Below, in pieces: positions 15,786-24,135 of a stretch of 34,616 nucleotides of DNA (position 1 is its first letter; each line of letters opens with the position of its first letter). The notes below the pieces were generated by a model. That model did not search any database, was not told the DNA's origin, and worked only from the letters and a program-made list of their open reading frames with translations. Source of the DNA: an uncultured Campylobacter sp. (GTDB taxonomy: Bacteria > Campylobacterota > Campylobacteria > Campylobacterales > Campylobacteraceae). The DNA is taken from the NCBI RefSeq assembly GCF_938039245.1, contig NZ_CALHVN010000010.1, forward strand, positions 1 to 34,616, given 5' to 3'. The translations under genes were made by a program, and so were the position numbers.

Positions 15786-17699
15786 ATGCTAAAAAAGATG
15801 GCGGATACGATAAGGTTTTTATGCGCGGATATGGTGCAGCAGGCAAACAGCGGGCATCCGGGCGCGCCGATGGGGCTAGCAGACGTCATGGTCGTGCTGG
15901 CTAAATTTCTAAATCACAATCCTAAAAATCCAAACTGGCTAAACCGCGATAGGCTCGTATTTAGCGGCGGTCACGCAAGCTCGCTCGTGTATAGCTTCTT
16001 GCATCTTAGCGGCTATGATCTTAGCCTCGAGGATCTAAAAAACTTCCGTCAGCTAGGCTCTAAAACACCGGGTCACCCAGAGATCCACACTAAAGGCGTC
16101 GAAGTAGCAACCGGACCTCTAGGACAGGGCGTGGCAAACGCGGTGGGCTTTGCTATGGCGGCAAAATATGCGGCTAATCTACTAAACGAACCAGAAAATA
16201 CCGTCATCGATCATAAAATTTACTGCCTGTGCGGCGACGGAGACTTGCAGGAGGGCATCAGCTACGAGGCCTGTGCGGTCGCGGGCAACCTGCACCTAGA
16301 CAACCTTGTGCTGATTTACGACTCAAACAACATCACGATCGAGGGCGACACGAGTATTGCTTGGAGCGAGGACGTGAAGGCGAGGTTCGAGGCTCAGGGC
16401 TGGGATGTCGCGCGTATCGACGGTCACGACTACGATCAGATCGAGTTTGCGCTCGAGCAAGCCTCGGAGAAGGAGCGCCCGTATCTCATCATCGCAAACA
16501 CCCGTATAGCAAAGGGCGCGGGCGAGCTAGAGGGTAGTCACCACAGCCACGGCGCGCCGCTTGGCGAGGAGATCATAAAGGCCGCTAAAATCGCGGCGGG
16601 CTTTGATCCTGAGCGTAAATTTGCCGTTGACGAGGACGTGCTGATTCGCTTCCGCGCCGCGATAGAAAAGGGCGACCTGGCCGAAGCTCAGTGGAACAAA
16701 AAAGTAGAAAATCTAAGCTCTGAAAGCAAAAATATGCTAAATTCGCTGTTAAATCCCGATTTTAGCAAGATAAATTTTCCTGATTTTAGCGGCAAAAAGC
16801 TAGCCACGCGCGATAGCAACGGCATCATCATGAACGAGATCGCGCGCGCCCTTCCGGGCTTTATCGGCGGTAGCGCTGATCTGGCGCCGTCAAACAAAAC
16901 CGAGCTAAAAGGCATGGGCGACTTCCCTAACGGACGCAACATCCACTATGGCATCCGCGAGCACGCTATGGCCGCGATAAACAACGCAATCGCTAGATAC
17001 GGGCTTTTCCTGCCGTTTAGCGCGACGTTTTTTATATTTAGCGACTATCTTAAACCGGCCGCCCGCATCGCTTCGCTGATGAGCGTTAGGCACTTTTTTA
17101 TCTTTACGCACGACAGCATCGGCGTGGGCGAGGACGGCCCGACGCATCAGCCTATTGAGCAGCTTAGCACGCTACGCGCGATGCCAAATTTCTACACCTT
17201 TCGCCCGGCTGATGGCAACGAAAACGCGCTTTGCTGGAAGGCGGCGTTAAATTTACGCGCTCCAAGCGCCTTCGTGCTAAGCCGCCAAGGCCTAGCTCCG
17301 CTTGAAAAGGGCGAATTTGGCGGCGTAGAAAACGGTGCGTATCTGCTAAAACGCGCGCAAAACGCCAAAATCACGCTAATAGCTAGCGGTAGCGAAGTGG
17401 AGCTCTGCGTCAAAGCGGCTGAAATTTTATCCGCTCGCGGTATCGGCGCAAACGTCGTTTCCGCGCCGTGCTTTGACCTGCTTTGTGAGCAGCCGCGTGA
17501 GTACGTGGATAAAATTTTAGATCCGCAAACCAAAATCATCGCCGTCGAAGCCGCAAGCGCGCTAGAGTGGTATAAATTCGCCGATGAAATCTACTCGATG
17601 AAGAGCTTCGGCGAGAGCGGCAAGGCGGACGCATTGTTCGAATACTTCGGCTTCACGCCTGAAAAGATCGCGGAATTTGCGCAAGAAGCGGCGGAGTAA
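15786..17699 (+). CDS. tkt: Transketolase
   Basis: It moves two-carbon units between sugar phosphates in the non-oxidative pentose phosphate pathway, with thiamine diphosphate and a divalent metal. Product 637 residues, normal for the epsilonproteobacterial enzyme. Motifs: NSGHPGAPMG (21-30), ATGPLGQG (108-115), the cofactor site CGDGDLQEGISYEA (149-162), the catalytic-domain HYGIREHAM, and VGEDGPTHQPIEQL, which marks the transketolase pyrimidine domain. In C. jejuni tkt follows ispA in the same direction; here it is 12 kb away on the other strand. Confidence 0.97.
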   Translation: MLKKMADTIRFLCADMVQQANSGHPGAPMGLADVMVVLAKFLNHNPKNPNWLNRDRLVFSGGHASSLVYSFLHLSGYDLSLEDLKNFRQLGSKTPGHPEIHTKGVEVATGPLGQGVANAVGFAMAAKYAANLLNEPENTVIDHKIYCLCGDGDLQEGISYEACAVAGNLHLDNLVLIYDSNNITIEGDTSIAWSEDVKARFEAQGWDVARIDGHDYDQIEFALEQASEKERPYLIIANTRIAKGAGELEGSHHSHGAPLGEEIIKAAKIAAGFDPERKFAVDEDVLIRFRAAIEKGDLAEAQWNKKVENLSSESKNMLNSLLNPDFSKINFPDFSGKKLATRDSNGIIMNEIARALPGFIGGSADLAPSNKTELKGMGDFPNGRNIHYGIREHAMAAINNAIARYGLFLPFSATFFIFSDYLKPAARIASLMSVRHFFIFTHDSIGVGEDGPTHQPIEQLSTLRAMPNFYTFRPADGNENALCWKAALNLRAPSAFVLSRQGLAPLEKGEFGGVENGAYLLKRAQNAKITLIASGSEVELCVKAAEILSARGIGANVVSAPCFDLLCEQPREYVDKILDPQTKIIAVEAASALEWYKFADEIYSMKSFGESGKADALFEYFGFTPEKIAEFAQEAAE

Positions 17700-17980
17700 A
17701 TTTAGCCTTTAGGGCGCGCGTTTTTTAGGGCGAAATTTAAATTAATTTTGCCCTGATTTTAATCAAATTTAGCATCAAAATCGCCGGATTTTGGTTTGAG
17801 CTTAAATTTGCCGAATTTAACGGCAAAAATCGCCTTGCCTGGTTAAATCCTAGCGGCGCAGACCTGCGTAAATTTATAAAGCTTGCTTATATGAGGAGCC
17901 AAATTCGGCGATTTGACCGATGCTCTAAATTTAACCCAAACTTCGCTTAGTTAAATAAATATTAATTTTAGGAGATAAAT

Positions 17981-18381
17981 TTGAAACCCGAAGATATCGC
18001 TTTAAGCGAGCTTTGCATGTTTGAGTTTTACATACCTCAAAGCGACAAGCCGATTTTGGCGGATTTATCGCTGCCGCTAGAGGAAGGGGCGCGCCCTTTG
18101 ACGCAAGAACTAAAGGACAAAGTAGCCAGGCCCATAAACCTATCGGCAACATGGTATCCGCTCGCCGTAAAAAGATAAAAGACGAATTTAACGGCAACGT
18201 CGATTTGCGGCTCGTCGGCCTAAATATCCTAACGGACGAAACGCAAAAAGAGTTTATCTTCGGTTTAAATTTCGACGTTTCCAAAGATGAAGAACACGGC
18301 AGAGGACTGCAAATGTCTTTTCCAAGCTTTGAAATAATTAAACACGGCGATGCGGAAGCGTCGATGTTTTTGGATTATTAA
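17981..18381 (+). pseudogene. Frameshifted small gene, DUF6985-like
   Basis: A TTG start at 17981 follows a strong TTTAGGAGATAAA. The frame runs 65 codons to a TAA at 18176-18178. The sequence continues in another frame as KIKDEFNGNVDLRL to 18381. One extra A in the A5 run at 18169-18173 would join the two into about 132 residues with no stop. The C-terminal FDVSKDEEHGRGLQMSF resembles the D-x-E-H-G element of DUF6985-type proteins that occur among immunity genes. Either the gene is broken or the run is misread; five A's are short for phase variation. Family call is tentative. Confidence 0.6.
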
Positions 18382-18483
18382 AGGGCGCCAAGCTAAGCGC
18401 GGCCTAGGCACGCCAATACTTAACGGCGAGCGACGTTAAATTTGATTAAATTTGCAGAGCAAGCCGCTACGAAAGACTAGACT

Positions 18484-18900
18484 GTGGACAAATCTGATTT
18501 ATTAGCCGAAAAAATACTATGGCGACCTTTAATCGATTATTTACGCTACTATTTTTCTTATAAATTCGGTACCGAGCCAAACCCTAATCATCCGATTTGG
18601 TTATCGATAAAAGACAGAAAATGGATTGATTTAAATTTATTAAAAAGATCAAAAATATTTTTATCTAAAACATGGATCGGTTTAGATTTCGATAAAACCA
18701 AACCCGAAATTTGCAAGGGAGACGAGTGGATAAACGTATTGATAGATGCGAAGGGCGGCAACTTGCGAGATATTTATCTGTTTGATGCTGATTTAAATAT
18801 TATTATACTAATGATCGAAGATCTGGACGGAATTCTTTTAGAAGGTAATAAATTCGGATTATTAGAGGATTGTTTAAAATCAAATACAAAAATAGAGTAA
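18484..18900 (+). CDS. Unrecognised small acidic protein, possibly immunity-like
   Basis: Product 138 residues, no signal or membrane segment; GTG start with no clear ribosome site nearby, so the start is uncertain. It is A/T rich compared with the neighbours, with many Asp, Ile, Leu and Trp. No motif recognised. Size, composition and position among SUKH- and DUF6985-like genes suggest it belongs to an immunity-gene cluster; that is inference from context. Confidence 0.6.
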   Translation: MDKSDLLAEKILWRPLIDYLRYYFSYKFGTEPNPNHPIWLSIKDRKWIDLNLLKRSKIFLSKTWIGLDFDKTKPEICKGDEWINVLIDAKGGNLRDIYLFDADLNIIILMIEDLDGILLEGNKFGLLEDCLKSNTKIE

Positions 18901-18934
18901 AAGTAGATTTAAAAATAAAACCCAAGGAAAAATT

Positions 18935-19366
18935 ATGAATAAATTTGACTTATTGGCTCTATTTGAGACCGAAAACGGCGTAGCGTTTCCAAAGGCTTAC
19001 AAGGAGATATTAGGCAGCTTTGAGAGCTATATTATCTACGATTACCGCGTAAATGAATTTGGAGTCCAAAAAACGAAGGATATAAATTTTTACGGCATTT
19101 CAAGGCTCTTTGAAGATATAGATAAAACGCACAAGCTGTATCGGTTCGTAGCGAGCGAAATTTCATCCTCGACTATAGACCCTGATAAAACTTTTACCTT
19201 CGGCGGACTTAGCGACGGGGTGGAGTTATTTTTTGATTTAAGGGATATGTCTATCTGGAGATATTATTTAGATGATAGCAGCACCGCGCAGATAGAGCCT
19301 GGCTTTGAGGCGCTGATGAGCAAGTCTTCTTTCGTAACGCGCGACGGCGATTTGGCTTTGTATTAA
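18935..19366 (+). CDS. SMI1/KNR4 (SUKH) family protein, probable immunity protein
   Basis: Product 143 residues, cytosolic. The start LALFETENGVAFPKAYKEIL has the SUKH signature (E-x-x-x-G-x-x-x-P-x-x-Y-K-E-x-L); later elements TFGGLSDGVELFFDLRD and IEPGFEALMSK fit the strand-turn-strand and C-terminal helix. SUKH proteins are a large class of immunity proteins against nuclease and other polymorphic toxins. The start follows AAGGAAAAATT. It is 25 nt from the next gene, probably one transcript. No toxin gene lies nearby. Confidence 0.68.
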   Translation: MNKFDLLALFETENGVAFPKAYKEILGSFESYIIYDYRVNEFGVQKTKDINFYGISRLFEDIDKTHKLYRFVASEISSSTIDPDKTFTFGGLSDGVELFFDLRDMSIWRYYLDDSSTAQIEPGFEALMSKSSFVTRDGDLALY

Positions 19367-19390
19367 AGCGATAAACAAAAAAGGAGAGCA

Positions 19391-19966
19391 ATGGCGCTAA
19401 GGCAGAAATTTAATAAAATGCATGAATACGAAAGCCTGGTGCGAAATTTTGTCTGCGAATCCGATGACTACGAGGATAGACTGATCATGGTCGTAATGGA
19501 GGCGTTTGATTTTTCTTTGAAAAATCTTCGCGCCGTAAACGATGCGTATAAAAACTACGAGATGTATTGGTTTGAAGTTTGCAACAGCGCGCTGTGCGGG
19601 GCGCTAGGCGCGCTACTGGATAAAGAAGAGAAGCTAAGAAAATCCCAAAAGCTCGCGCTGTTTTTTAAGGGGTTCATTTTTCAGGAAAAATATAGAAGCA
19701 ACCGCATGGATTTTATCTTTATTCTACAAATCATGAAAATAAAAAGCGACATCGCAGACGTCGCCGCGGATAAAGAGATCTGGCGAGCCGACGGATTTAC
19801 CCAGTTTGGACTGGTAGAGGCTATATATAAGCTAAAAATTCCGGGCTTTAGCAGCGAGTTTTTGCAGATGAAAAAAATCGCCCAAAAAGACGCGGACAAA
19901 CAGATGCAAAGATATGTTGGTAAATATCTGGAAAAAGAAAAATTGCGGCTAGAGGGCGCCAAATAG
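19391..19966 (+). CDS. Unrecognised helical cytosolic protein
   Basis: Product 191 residues; strong AAGGAG before the ATG. It is mostly alpha-helical by composition, with a central hydrophobic but not membrane-like part (CNSALCGALGALL) and a Lys-rich end. No domain recognised. It follows the SUKH-like gene by 25 nt in the same direction, so it is probably cotranscribed and may be another immunity protein or a partner. Confidence 0.65.
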   Translation: MALRQKFNKMHEYESLVRNFVCESDDYEDRLIMVVMEAFDFSLKNLRAVNDAYKNYEMYWFEVCNSALCGALGALLDKEEKLRKSQKLALFFKGFIFQEKYRSNRMDFIFILQIMKIKSDIADVAADKEIWRADGFTQFGLVEAIYKLKIPGFSSEFLQMKKIAQKDADKQMQRYVGKYLEKEKLRLEGAK

Positions 19967-20412
19967 ACGCGCAAGTCCTTTGCCCAAAGGTCGCGCGGGT
20001 AATTCCCGCCAAAACAGGCTGCGGGCGCCGTGAGAGGCAACCCTAAATTTTGCCGCAAAGGCGCATCGGCATAATTTAGCTTAGCCGCATTTGCAGTAAA
20101 ATATCAAAAACGCTGCGACGCAAAACGCGGTTTTAAACACCCGCACCGAAATTTAAGACGGCAAAATTTAGCTCTAGCTAAGCAAGTTAGCGAAATAAAT
20201 TTAATCATAGCCATGCCAGACACAAATTTAGCTTGGACTTTGTTAGCCGTGGCTATTTTAGCGGCAGATAAATTTTATCTAATCAGCCGGCTACGGCATA
20301 CCGAATTTTACGTTTTTGCTAGCTAGCCGCCGCTTTATCCGACTAGGCCGGACATTTAGGCAAACGAGCAAATTTATATTGCCGTTTAAAGCTCAGAAGG
20401 CATAAACTCGCC
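19967..20412. other. Intergenic region between convergent genes
   Basis: 446 bases without a supported gene. A 37-codon frame at 20213-20326 (plus) has a hydrophobic segment (LAWTLLAVAILAA) but no ribosome site, so I do not call it. AAATTT copies are scattered here too. No clear terminator. Confidence 0.5.
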
Positions 20413-20709
20413 CTACTTTTGCGCTTTTATCTCTTCTAGCGCGCTTTTTATCCGAACCGATTCGTGCTCGCAAAATTTTTCGTCGCTGTTTTGCTTGATT
20501 AAGGCCTCTTGCCCCGCTTGCGCCTTTTGCAGCTCGCTAAATTTAAGCTCAAACAGCCTAAAGGCTTGCGGATCGTTTTCTAGCTGTTTGGCTTTCATTT
20601 CATAAAGCTCGTTTAGATAAATTTTACTTTGCTTCACGTACTCTTCGCACGCGTTTTGAGCGCCCAAAGCTAGCGCGCTAAGTGCGCAAAATATTAATAT
20701 TTTTCTCAT
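20413..20709 (-). CDS. Small periplasmic protein, DUF5339-like
   Basis: Product 98 residues. Signal peptide 1-16 (MRKILIFCALSALALG). The mature part is helical and charged, with two cysteines, one in ACEEYVK and one in KFCEHE, which could form a disulfide. The pattern C-E-E-Y ... C matches the 21541-21810 protein, so the two are paralogs. AAAGGA precedes the ATG. Function unknown. Confidence 0.75.
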   Translation of the reverse strand: MRKILIFCALSALALGAQNACEEYVKQSKIYLNELYEMKAKQLENDPQAFRLFELKFSELQKAQAGQEALIKQNSDEKFCEHESVRIKSALEEIKAQK

Positions 20710-20732
20710 CGCCGTCCTTTAAATTTTGCCTG

Positions 20733-20738
20733 ATTATA
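20733..20738 (-). promoter_or_regulatory. -10 box for the 20709 gene
   Basis: TATAAT on the minus strand, 24 nt before the ATG; back to back with the promoter of the plus-strand 20790 gene. Confidence 0.6.
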
Positions 20739-20760
20739 CTCTTTTTTAGGGTTTAAATTT

Positions 20761-20766
20761 TATAAT
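20761..20766 (+). promoter_or_regulatory. -10 box for the 20790 gene
   Basis: TATAAT behind a T-rich tract, 24 nt before the ATG; AAAGGTG follows as ribosome site. Confidence 0.6.
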
Positions 20767-20789
20767 TTCTAAAAATTTAAAGGTGAAAA

Positions 20790-21308
20790 ATGAGACGAAA
20801 AGATAGAGAACTAACCGCGCAAGAAGGCCTTGAGATTATCGATGCGTGCGAATACGGGACGATTTCTTGCATTACGGACGAGGGCGAAATTTTTAGCGTG
20901 CCTATTTCGGTCGTGCGCGAGGAAGGGAGCGTATTTTTGCACGGCGCGCCCGCAGGCTCTAAGGCAAAGCTGCTAAATGACGGCAGAAACGTGACGCTGG
21001 TTTGCGTGAGCTATGCGCGGGTGCCGGTTCTAACAGACGAGCAGCTAGACGCGATAAAAGACGACGGCAAGGCGCTTGGCGCGAAGGTTTTTACGACAGA
21101 ATACAAATCCGCTATCGCAGAGACTAAAGCTTATACCGTGACGGACGAGGCGGCGAGACTGCGCGCGCTACGCCTGCTTAGCGAAAAATACACGCCAAAG
21201 TATATGCGAACTTTTGACGTTGCCGCGGCTCACGGGCTAAAGGCGATGAATATCTACGAGCTAAAAATCGCGAGCATAACGGCAAAGGCGAAGATTATTC
21301 GCGACTAA
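20790..21308 (+). CDS. Pyridoxamine 5'-phosphate oxidase-like flavin-binding protein
   Basis: Product 172 residues, cytosolic. The fold is the split beta-barrel of small FMN-binding proteins (nitroimidazole-resistance NimA type): RRKDRELTAQEGLEIIDAC at the start, then EYGTISCITDEGEIFSVPISVV, and FLHGAPAGSKAKLLNDGRNVTL, the usual H-G-A-x-x-G-x-K element. Members reduce or bind flavins or small aromatics; the substrate cannot be read from sequence. It stands alone under its own promoter. Confidence 0.85.
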   Translation: MRRKDRELTAQEGLEIIDACEYGTISCITDEGEIFSVPISVVREEGSVFLHGAPAGSKAKLLNDGRNVTLVCVSYARVPVLTDEQLDAIKDDGKALGAKVFTTEYKSAIAETKAYTVTDEAARLRALRLLSEKYTPKYMRTFDVAAAHGLKAMNIYELKIASITAKAKIIRD

Positions 21309-21540
21309 CCCGCGGCAAATCGGCTAAATTTCAGCCTTAAATTTACGTTTTTGGCTTAAATGGAGCGAATTTAAATGCCGCTCGGTAAGCCGGCTTTGAA
21401 AAACGAGTAAAAATATCGGTTAAATTTGCCTCATCCGCTACGAAACCTAAAAGGGCAAATTTAGCGAATTTGGCTCGGTAAAAATTAGATAAAAAATTGT
21501 ATGTTTTTAAAGGGGTTTCCCCCCAAAAGGAGGGGAAAAA

Positions 21541-21810
21541 TCATTTAGGTAGAGTTGCGATAACTTGCTTCATTTGATCGATAGCAGGTTTGCAAGCCGC
21601 TTCTTGGGCATCTTTAGGTAGCGCGGCAAATTGATTTTTTTGATCTTCGTAAGTCGATTTCATAGCCGCCATTTGCGGATTGTCTTTTGTTTTTTCGACG
21701 AACTCGTCAACTAGTTTAAAATACTCCTCGCATGAAGGCGAAAGCTCCGCCGCAGACGCGCTAACGCCCATTATGCCAAGAGCGGCAACTACTAATAATG
21801 ACTTTTTCAT
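21541..21810 (-). CDS. Small periplasmic protein, DUF5339-like
   Basis: Start at ATG 21810, behind AAGGAGACATA; an in-frame ATG at 21840 overlaps the -10 box, so it is not used. Product 89 residues: signal peptide to about residue 21 (ending VSASAA), then a helical mature chain with two cysteines (SCEEYF, EAACKP) that match the paralog at 20413-20709. Function unknown. Confidence 0.8.
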   Translation of the reverse strand: MKKSLLVVAALGIMGVSASAAELSPSCEEYFKLVDEFVEKTKDNPQMAAMKSTYEDQKNQFAALPKDAQEAACKPAIDQMKQVIATLPK

Positions 21811-21838
21811 TATGTCTCCTTGTTTGAAATAGACGGGC

Positions 21839-21844
21839 ATTATA
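21839..21844 (-). promoter_or_regulatory. -10 box for the 21810 gene
   Basis: TATAAT on the minus strand (ATTATA on plus), 28 nt before the ATG at 21810. It decides the start codon by excluding the upstream ATG at 21840. Confidence 0.65.
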
Positions 21845-22055
21845 GCCTCTTTTTTAAAACGAATATTTAAAAATAAATTTATTTTTTCGGCTTCGCGCTC
21901 TTTTTTGGTGCTAAAATCGGCACAGGCACGGTATTTGTCTAGTTTAAAAGACCCAAAAAAGGTAAATTTAGCCGTAGCGCGACAAAGTAGCCCGGACGCG
22001 GAGCTAAATTTAACCCGTCCACTCCCGCAAATCCGCTTCTTAATTTAAATTTGAC

Positions 22056-22061
22056 TATAAT
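22056..22061 (+). promoter_or_regulatory. -10 box for rarA
   Basis: TATAAT, 26 nt before the TTG start of rarA; AAAAGGAG at 22074-22081. Confidence 0.6.
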
Positions 22062-22086
22062 GTCTTAAAATTTAAAAGGAGCAAAT

Positions 22087-23271
22087 TTGCAAAATTTCGC
22101 CTTGAAATTTCGTCCGACGAGCTTAGACGAGATCTGCGGACAGCGCGAGCTGGTGGGCGTTTTTAAAAAATTTATCGAAAACAAAAAAATCCCGCACAGT
22201 ATATTTTACGGACCCGCAGGCTGCGGCAAGACGAGCTTTGCTCGCGTCGTCGCGCGGTCGATGGAGTATGATTTTTACGAATTTGACGGCGGAAATCTCA
22301 AGATCGAGGAGTTTCGCAAAATCCTAAAAAACCACGAAAACGCGCTTTCTAAGCCGCTATTTTTCATCGACGAGATCCACCGCCTCAGCAAAACGCAGCA
22401 AGAAGCCCTGCTAATCCCGATGGAAAACTACCGCGCCGCCATCATCGGAGCCAGCACGGAAAATCCGTATTTCACGCTAAGCTCGGGTATCCGCAGTCGC
22501 TCGATGCTATTTGAGTTTAAACCGCTTGCAAGCGAAGACTTTGAAAAGCTGCTTGAGCGCGTGAGAGGCGAAGTCAAATTTGACATCTCGGACGATGCCA
22601 AGGCCTATCTCGTAAAAAGTAGCGGCGGAGACGCACGAGGACTCTTAAATTTGCTCGAGTTTGCCGTGAGTCTAGGCGAAGAGGTAACGTTAGAGAATTT
22701 AAAAACGCTAAGAGCTAACGCCGTTAGCGAAGGAGTTAGCGAGGATGACGTGCATTACGGGCTAGCGAGCGCATTTATAAAAAGCCTGCGCGGTAGCGAC
22801 GAAAATGCCGTCATGTACTATCTGGCGCGGCTTATCGACGCGGGCGAGAGCGCTGATTTTATCGCGCGAAGGATGGCGATATTTGCCAGCGAGGACATCG
22901 GCAACGCAAACCCTAACGCATTAAATTTAGCCGCTAACGCGCTTGCCGCCGTTAGCAAGATCGGCTTTCCAGAAGCGCGTATAATCCTCGCTCAGTGCGC
23001 GATGTATCTGGCTCACTCGCCAAAGTCAAACTCCAGCTACAAGGCCATAAACGCCGCGTTAGCCTATGTAAAAAACGAGCCGCCGCTAGCCATCCCGCCA
23101 TATCTCATCAACACCGCGCCCGAGGCCAAAGATTACCTGTATCCGCACGATTTTGGCGGCTGGGTAGAGCAAAAATACCTCGAAAAGCCGCTTAAATTTT
23201 ACGAGAGCAACGGCATCGGCTTTGAAAAAACGCTGGATGAGTGGCTAGCAAAAATCAAATCAAAAGGCTAA
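22087..23271 (+). CDS. rarA: Replication-associated recombination protein A (AAA+ ATPase)
   Basis: It acts at stalled replication forks in the cytosol; MgsA/Mgs1/WRNIP1 family. Product 394 residues, normal. Walker A is GPAGCGKT (42-49), Walker B FFIDEIHR (92-99), sensor 1 GASTENP (121-127); DLSILING-type C-terminal part includes FASEDIGNANP and AQCAMYLAHSPKSN, which are RarA-specific. Translation starts at TTG (MQNFALKFRP), fixed by the strong AAAAGGAG six bases upstream. Confidence 0.93.
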   Translation: MQNFALKFRPTSLDEICGQRELVGVFKKFIENKKIPHSIFYGPAGCGKTSFARVVARSMEYDFYEFDGGNLKIEEFRKILKNHENALSKPLFFIDEIHRLSKTQQEALLIPMENYRAAIIGASTENPYFTLSSGIRSRSMLFEFKPLASEDFEKLLERVRGEVKFDISDDAKAYLVKSSGGDARGLLNLLEFAVSLGEEVTLENLKTLRANAVSEGVSEDDVHYGLASAFIKSLRGSDENAVMYYLARLIDAGESADFIARRMAIFASEDIGNANPNALNLAANALAAVSKIGFPEARIILAQCAMYLAHSPKSNSSYKAINAALAYVKNEPPLAIPPYLINTAPEAKDYLYPHDFGGWVEQKYLEKPLKFYESNGIGFEKTLDEWLAKIKSKG

Positions 23272-24097
23272 ATTTAGGCTTTACTCCGTCAAATTTAATT
23301 TACGGCAAGCATAAGAGTAAAATTAAAAGAAGCGTAGATAAAAGAGCAAAATTTAGCGTACATCGCAAATTTAAAGATAGAGGGTGCGCCCTGCCCGTCA
23401 CGCTGCGCCGCTAGGTAGTTTTGCCGATATGCTAGCCCAAAACATATCTATTATGGCCATAAAGCGACGAAAATGGCGGGGGCTTTGGAAACAAGGCTTT
23501 TAGGACGATGATTTGTTTTATTCGCGTGCGGTTCTTGACGCGACCGTCAAGGATTTTACGCGGTTTTAAGCTTATAGGGTAGCGTTAAATTCGTGCGGTA
23601 GGGCTGAAATTTGCTGTTAAATTTAAACCCGAAAGCAAGCCCGCCGGCAGTTCGCGAGGCATTGCTAGCTTGCCTAATCTTACAAAAATCGGCGCAAAAC
23701 GGTAAATTTAACCTAATCAAGCAAAAGGCGGGCAATTTTGGCAAAGACGCCAAAGCGATTTAGCGCCAAAGCCTTTTAAACGTTTTTGATAATTTTTGGC
23801 AAAACCGAGAGCCAAATACGTTTTGCCGTGCTACGTCCGCGCAATAAAAATGGCGAATCGCTCATAAAAGCCGCCTAAAAATGCGTATAAAATTTAAAAA
23901 TTTCAGACCTGCTAAGCCGTCATCGCAGGATAAATTTAAAAATTGTCAATCAAAAACGCCTTAGAGTGCAAAAATATCTGCCGTAAAAATCTAGCTAGCA
24001 AGAACGCGCTTGTCGCGAGTAAGCCAAAAGTCGGCACAAAATTTTAAGCCAAGCTAAAAAATTTTTCTTATTTATTCTAATTTTATTTTTTTTTAAA
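23272..24097. other. Intergenic region between rarA and the symporter
   Basis: About 830 bases without a supported gene. AAATTT is frequent at both ends. A stretch at about 23390-23570 can be read in mixed frames but stops occur and no family is recognisable. The right edge carries the symporter promoter. Confidence 0.5.
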
Positions 24098-24103
24098 TAT
24101 ACT
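24098..24103 (+). promoter_or_regulatory. -10 box for the symporter gene
   Basis: TATACT directly after a long T-rich tract. It overlaps the upstream in-frame TTG at 24103, so translation must start at the ATG at 24136. Confidence 0.55.
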
Positions 24104-24135
24104 TGAAAAATTTTAAATATTTAAAGGCAAAATCC

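Noticed and set aside
20213..20326. 37-residue frame with a hydrophobic segment
   Set aside because: No ribosome site and no promoter; small and isolated.
21496..21540. Terminator in the G/C-run region after the 21541-21810 gene
   Set aside because: A stem can be drawn (TTTCCCCTC with GGGGGGAAA) but a C-rich tail and no T run follow it on the relevant strand.
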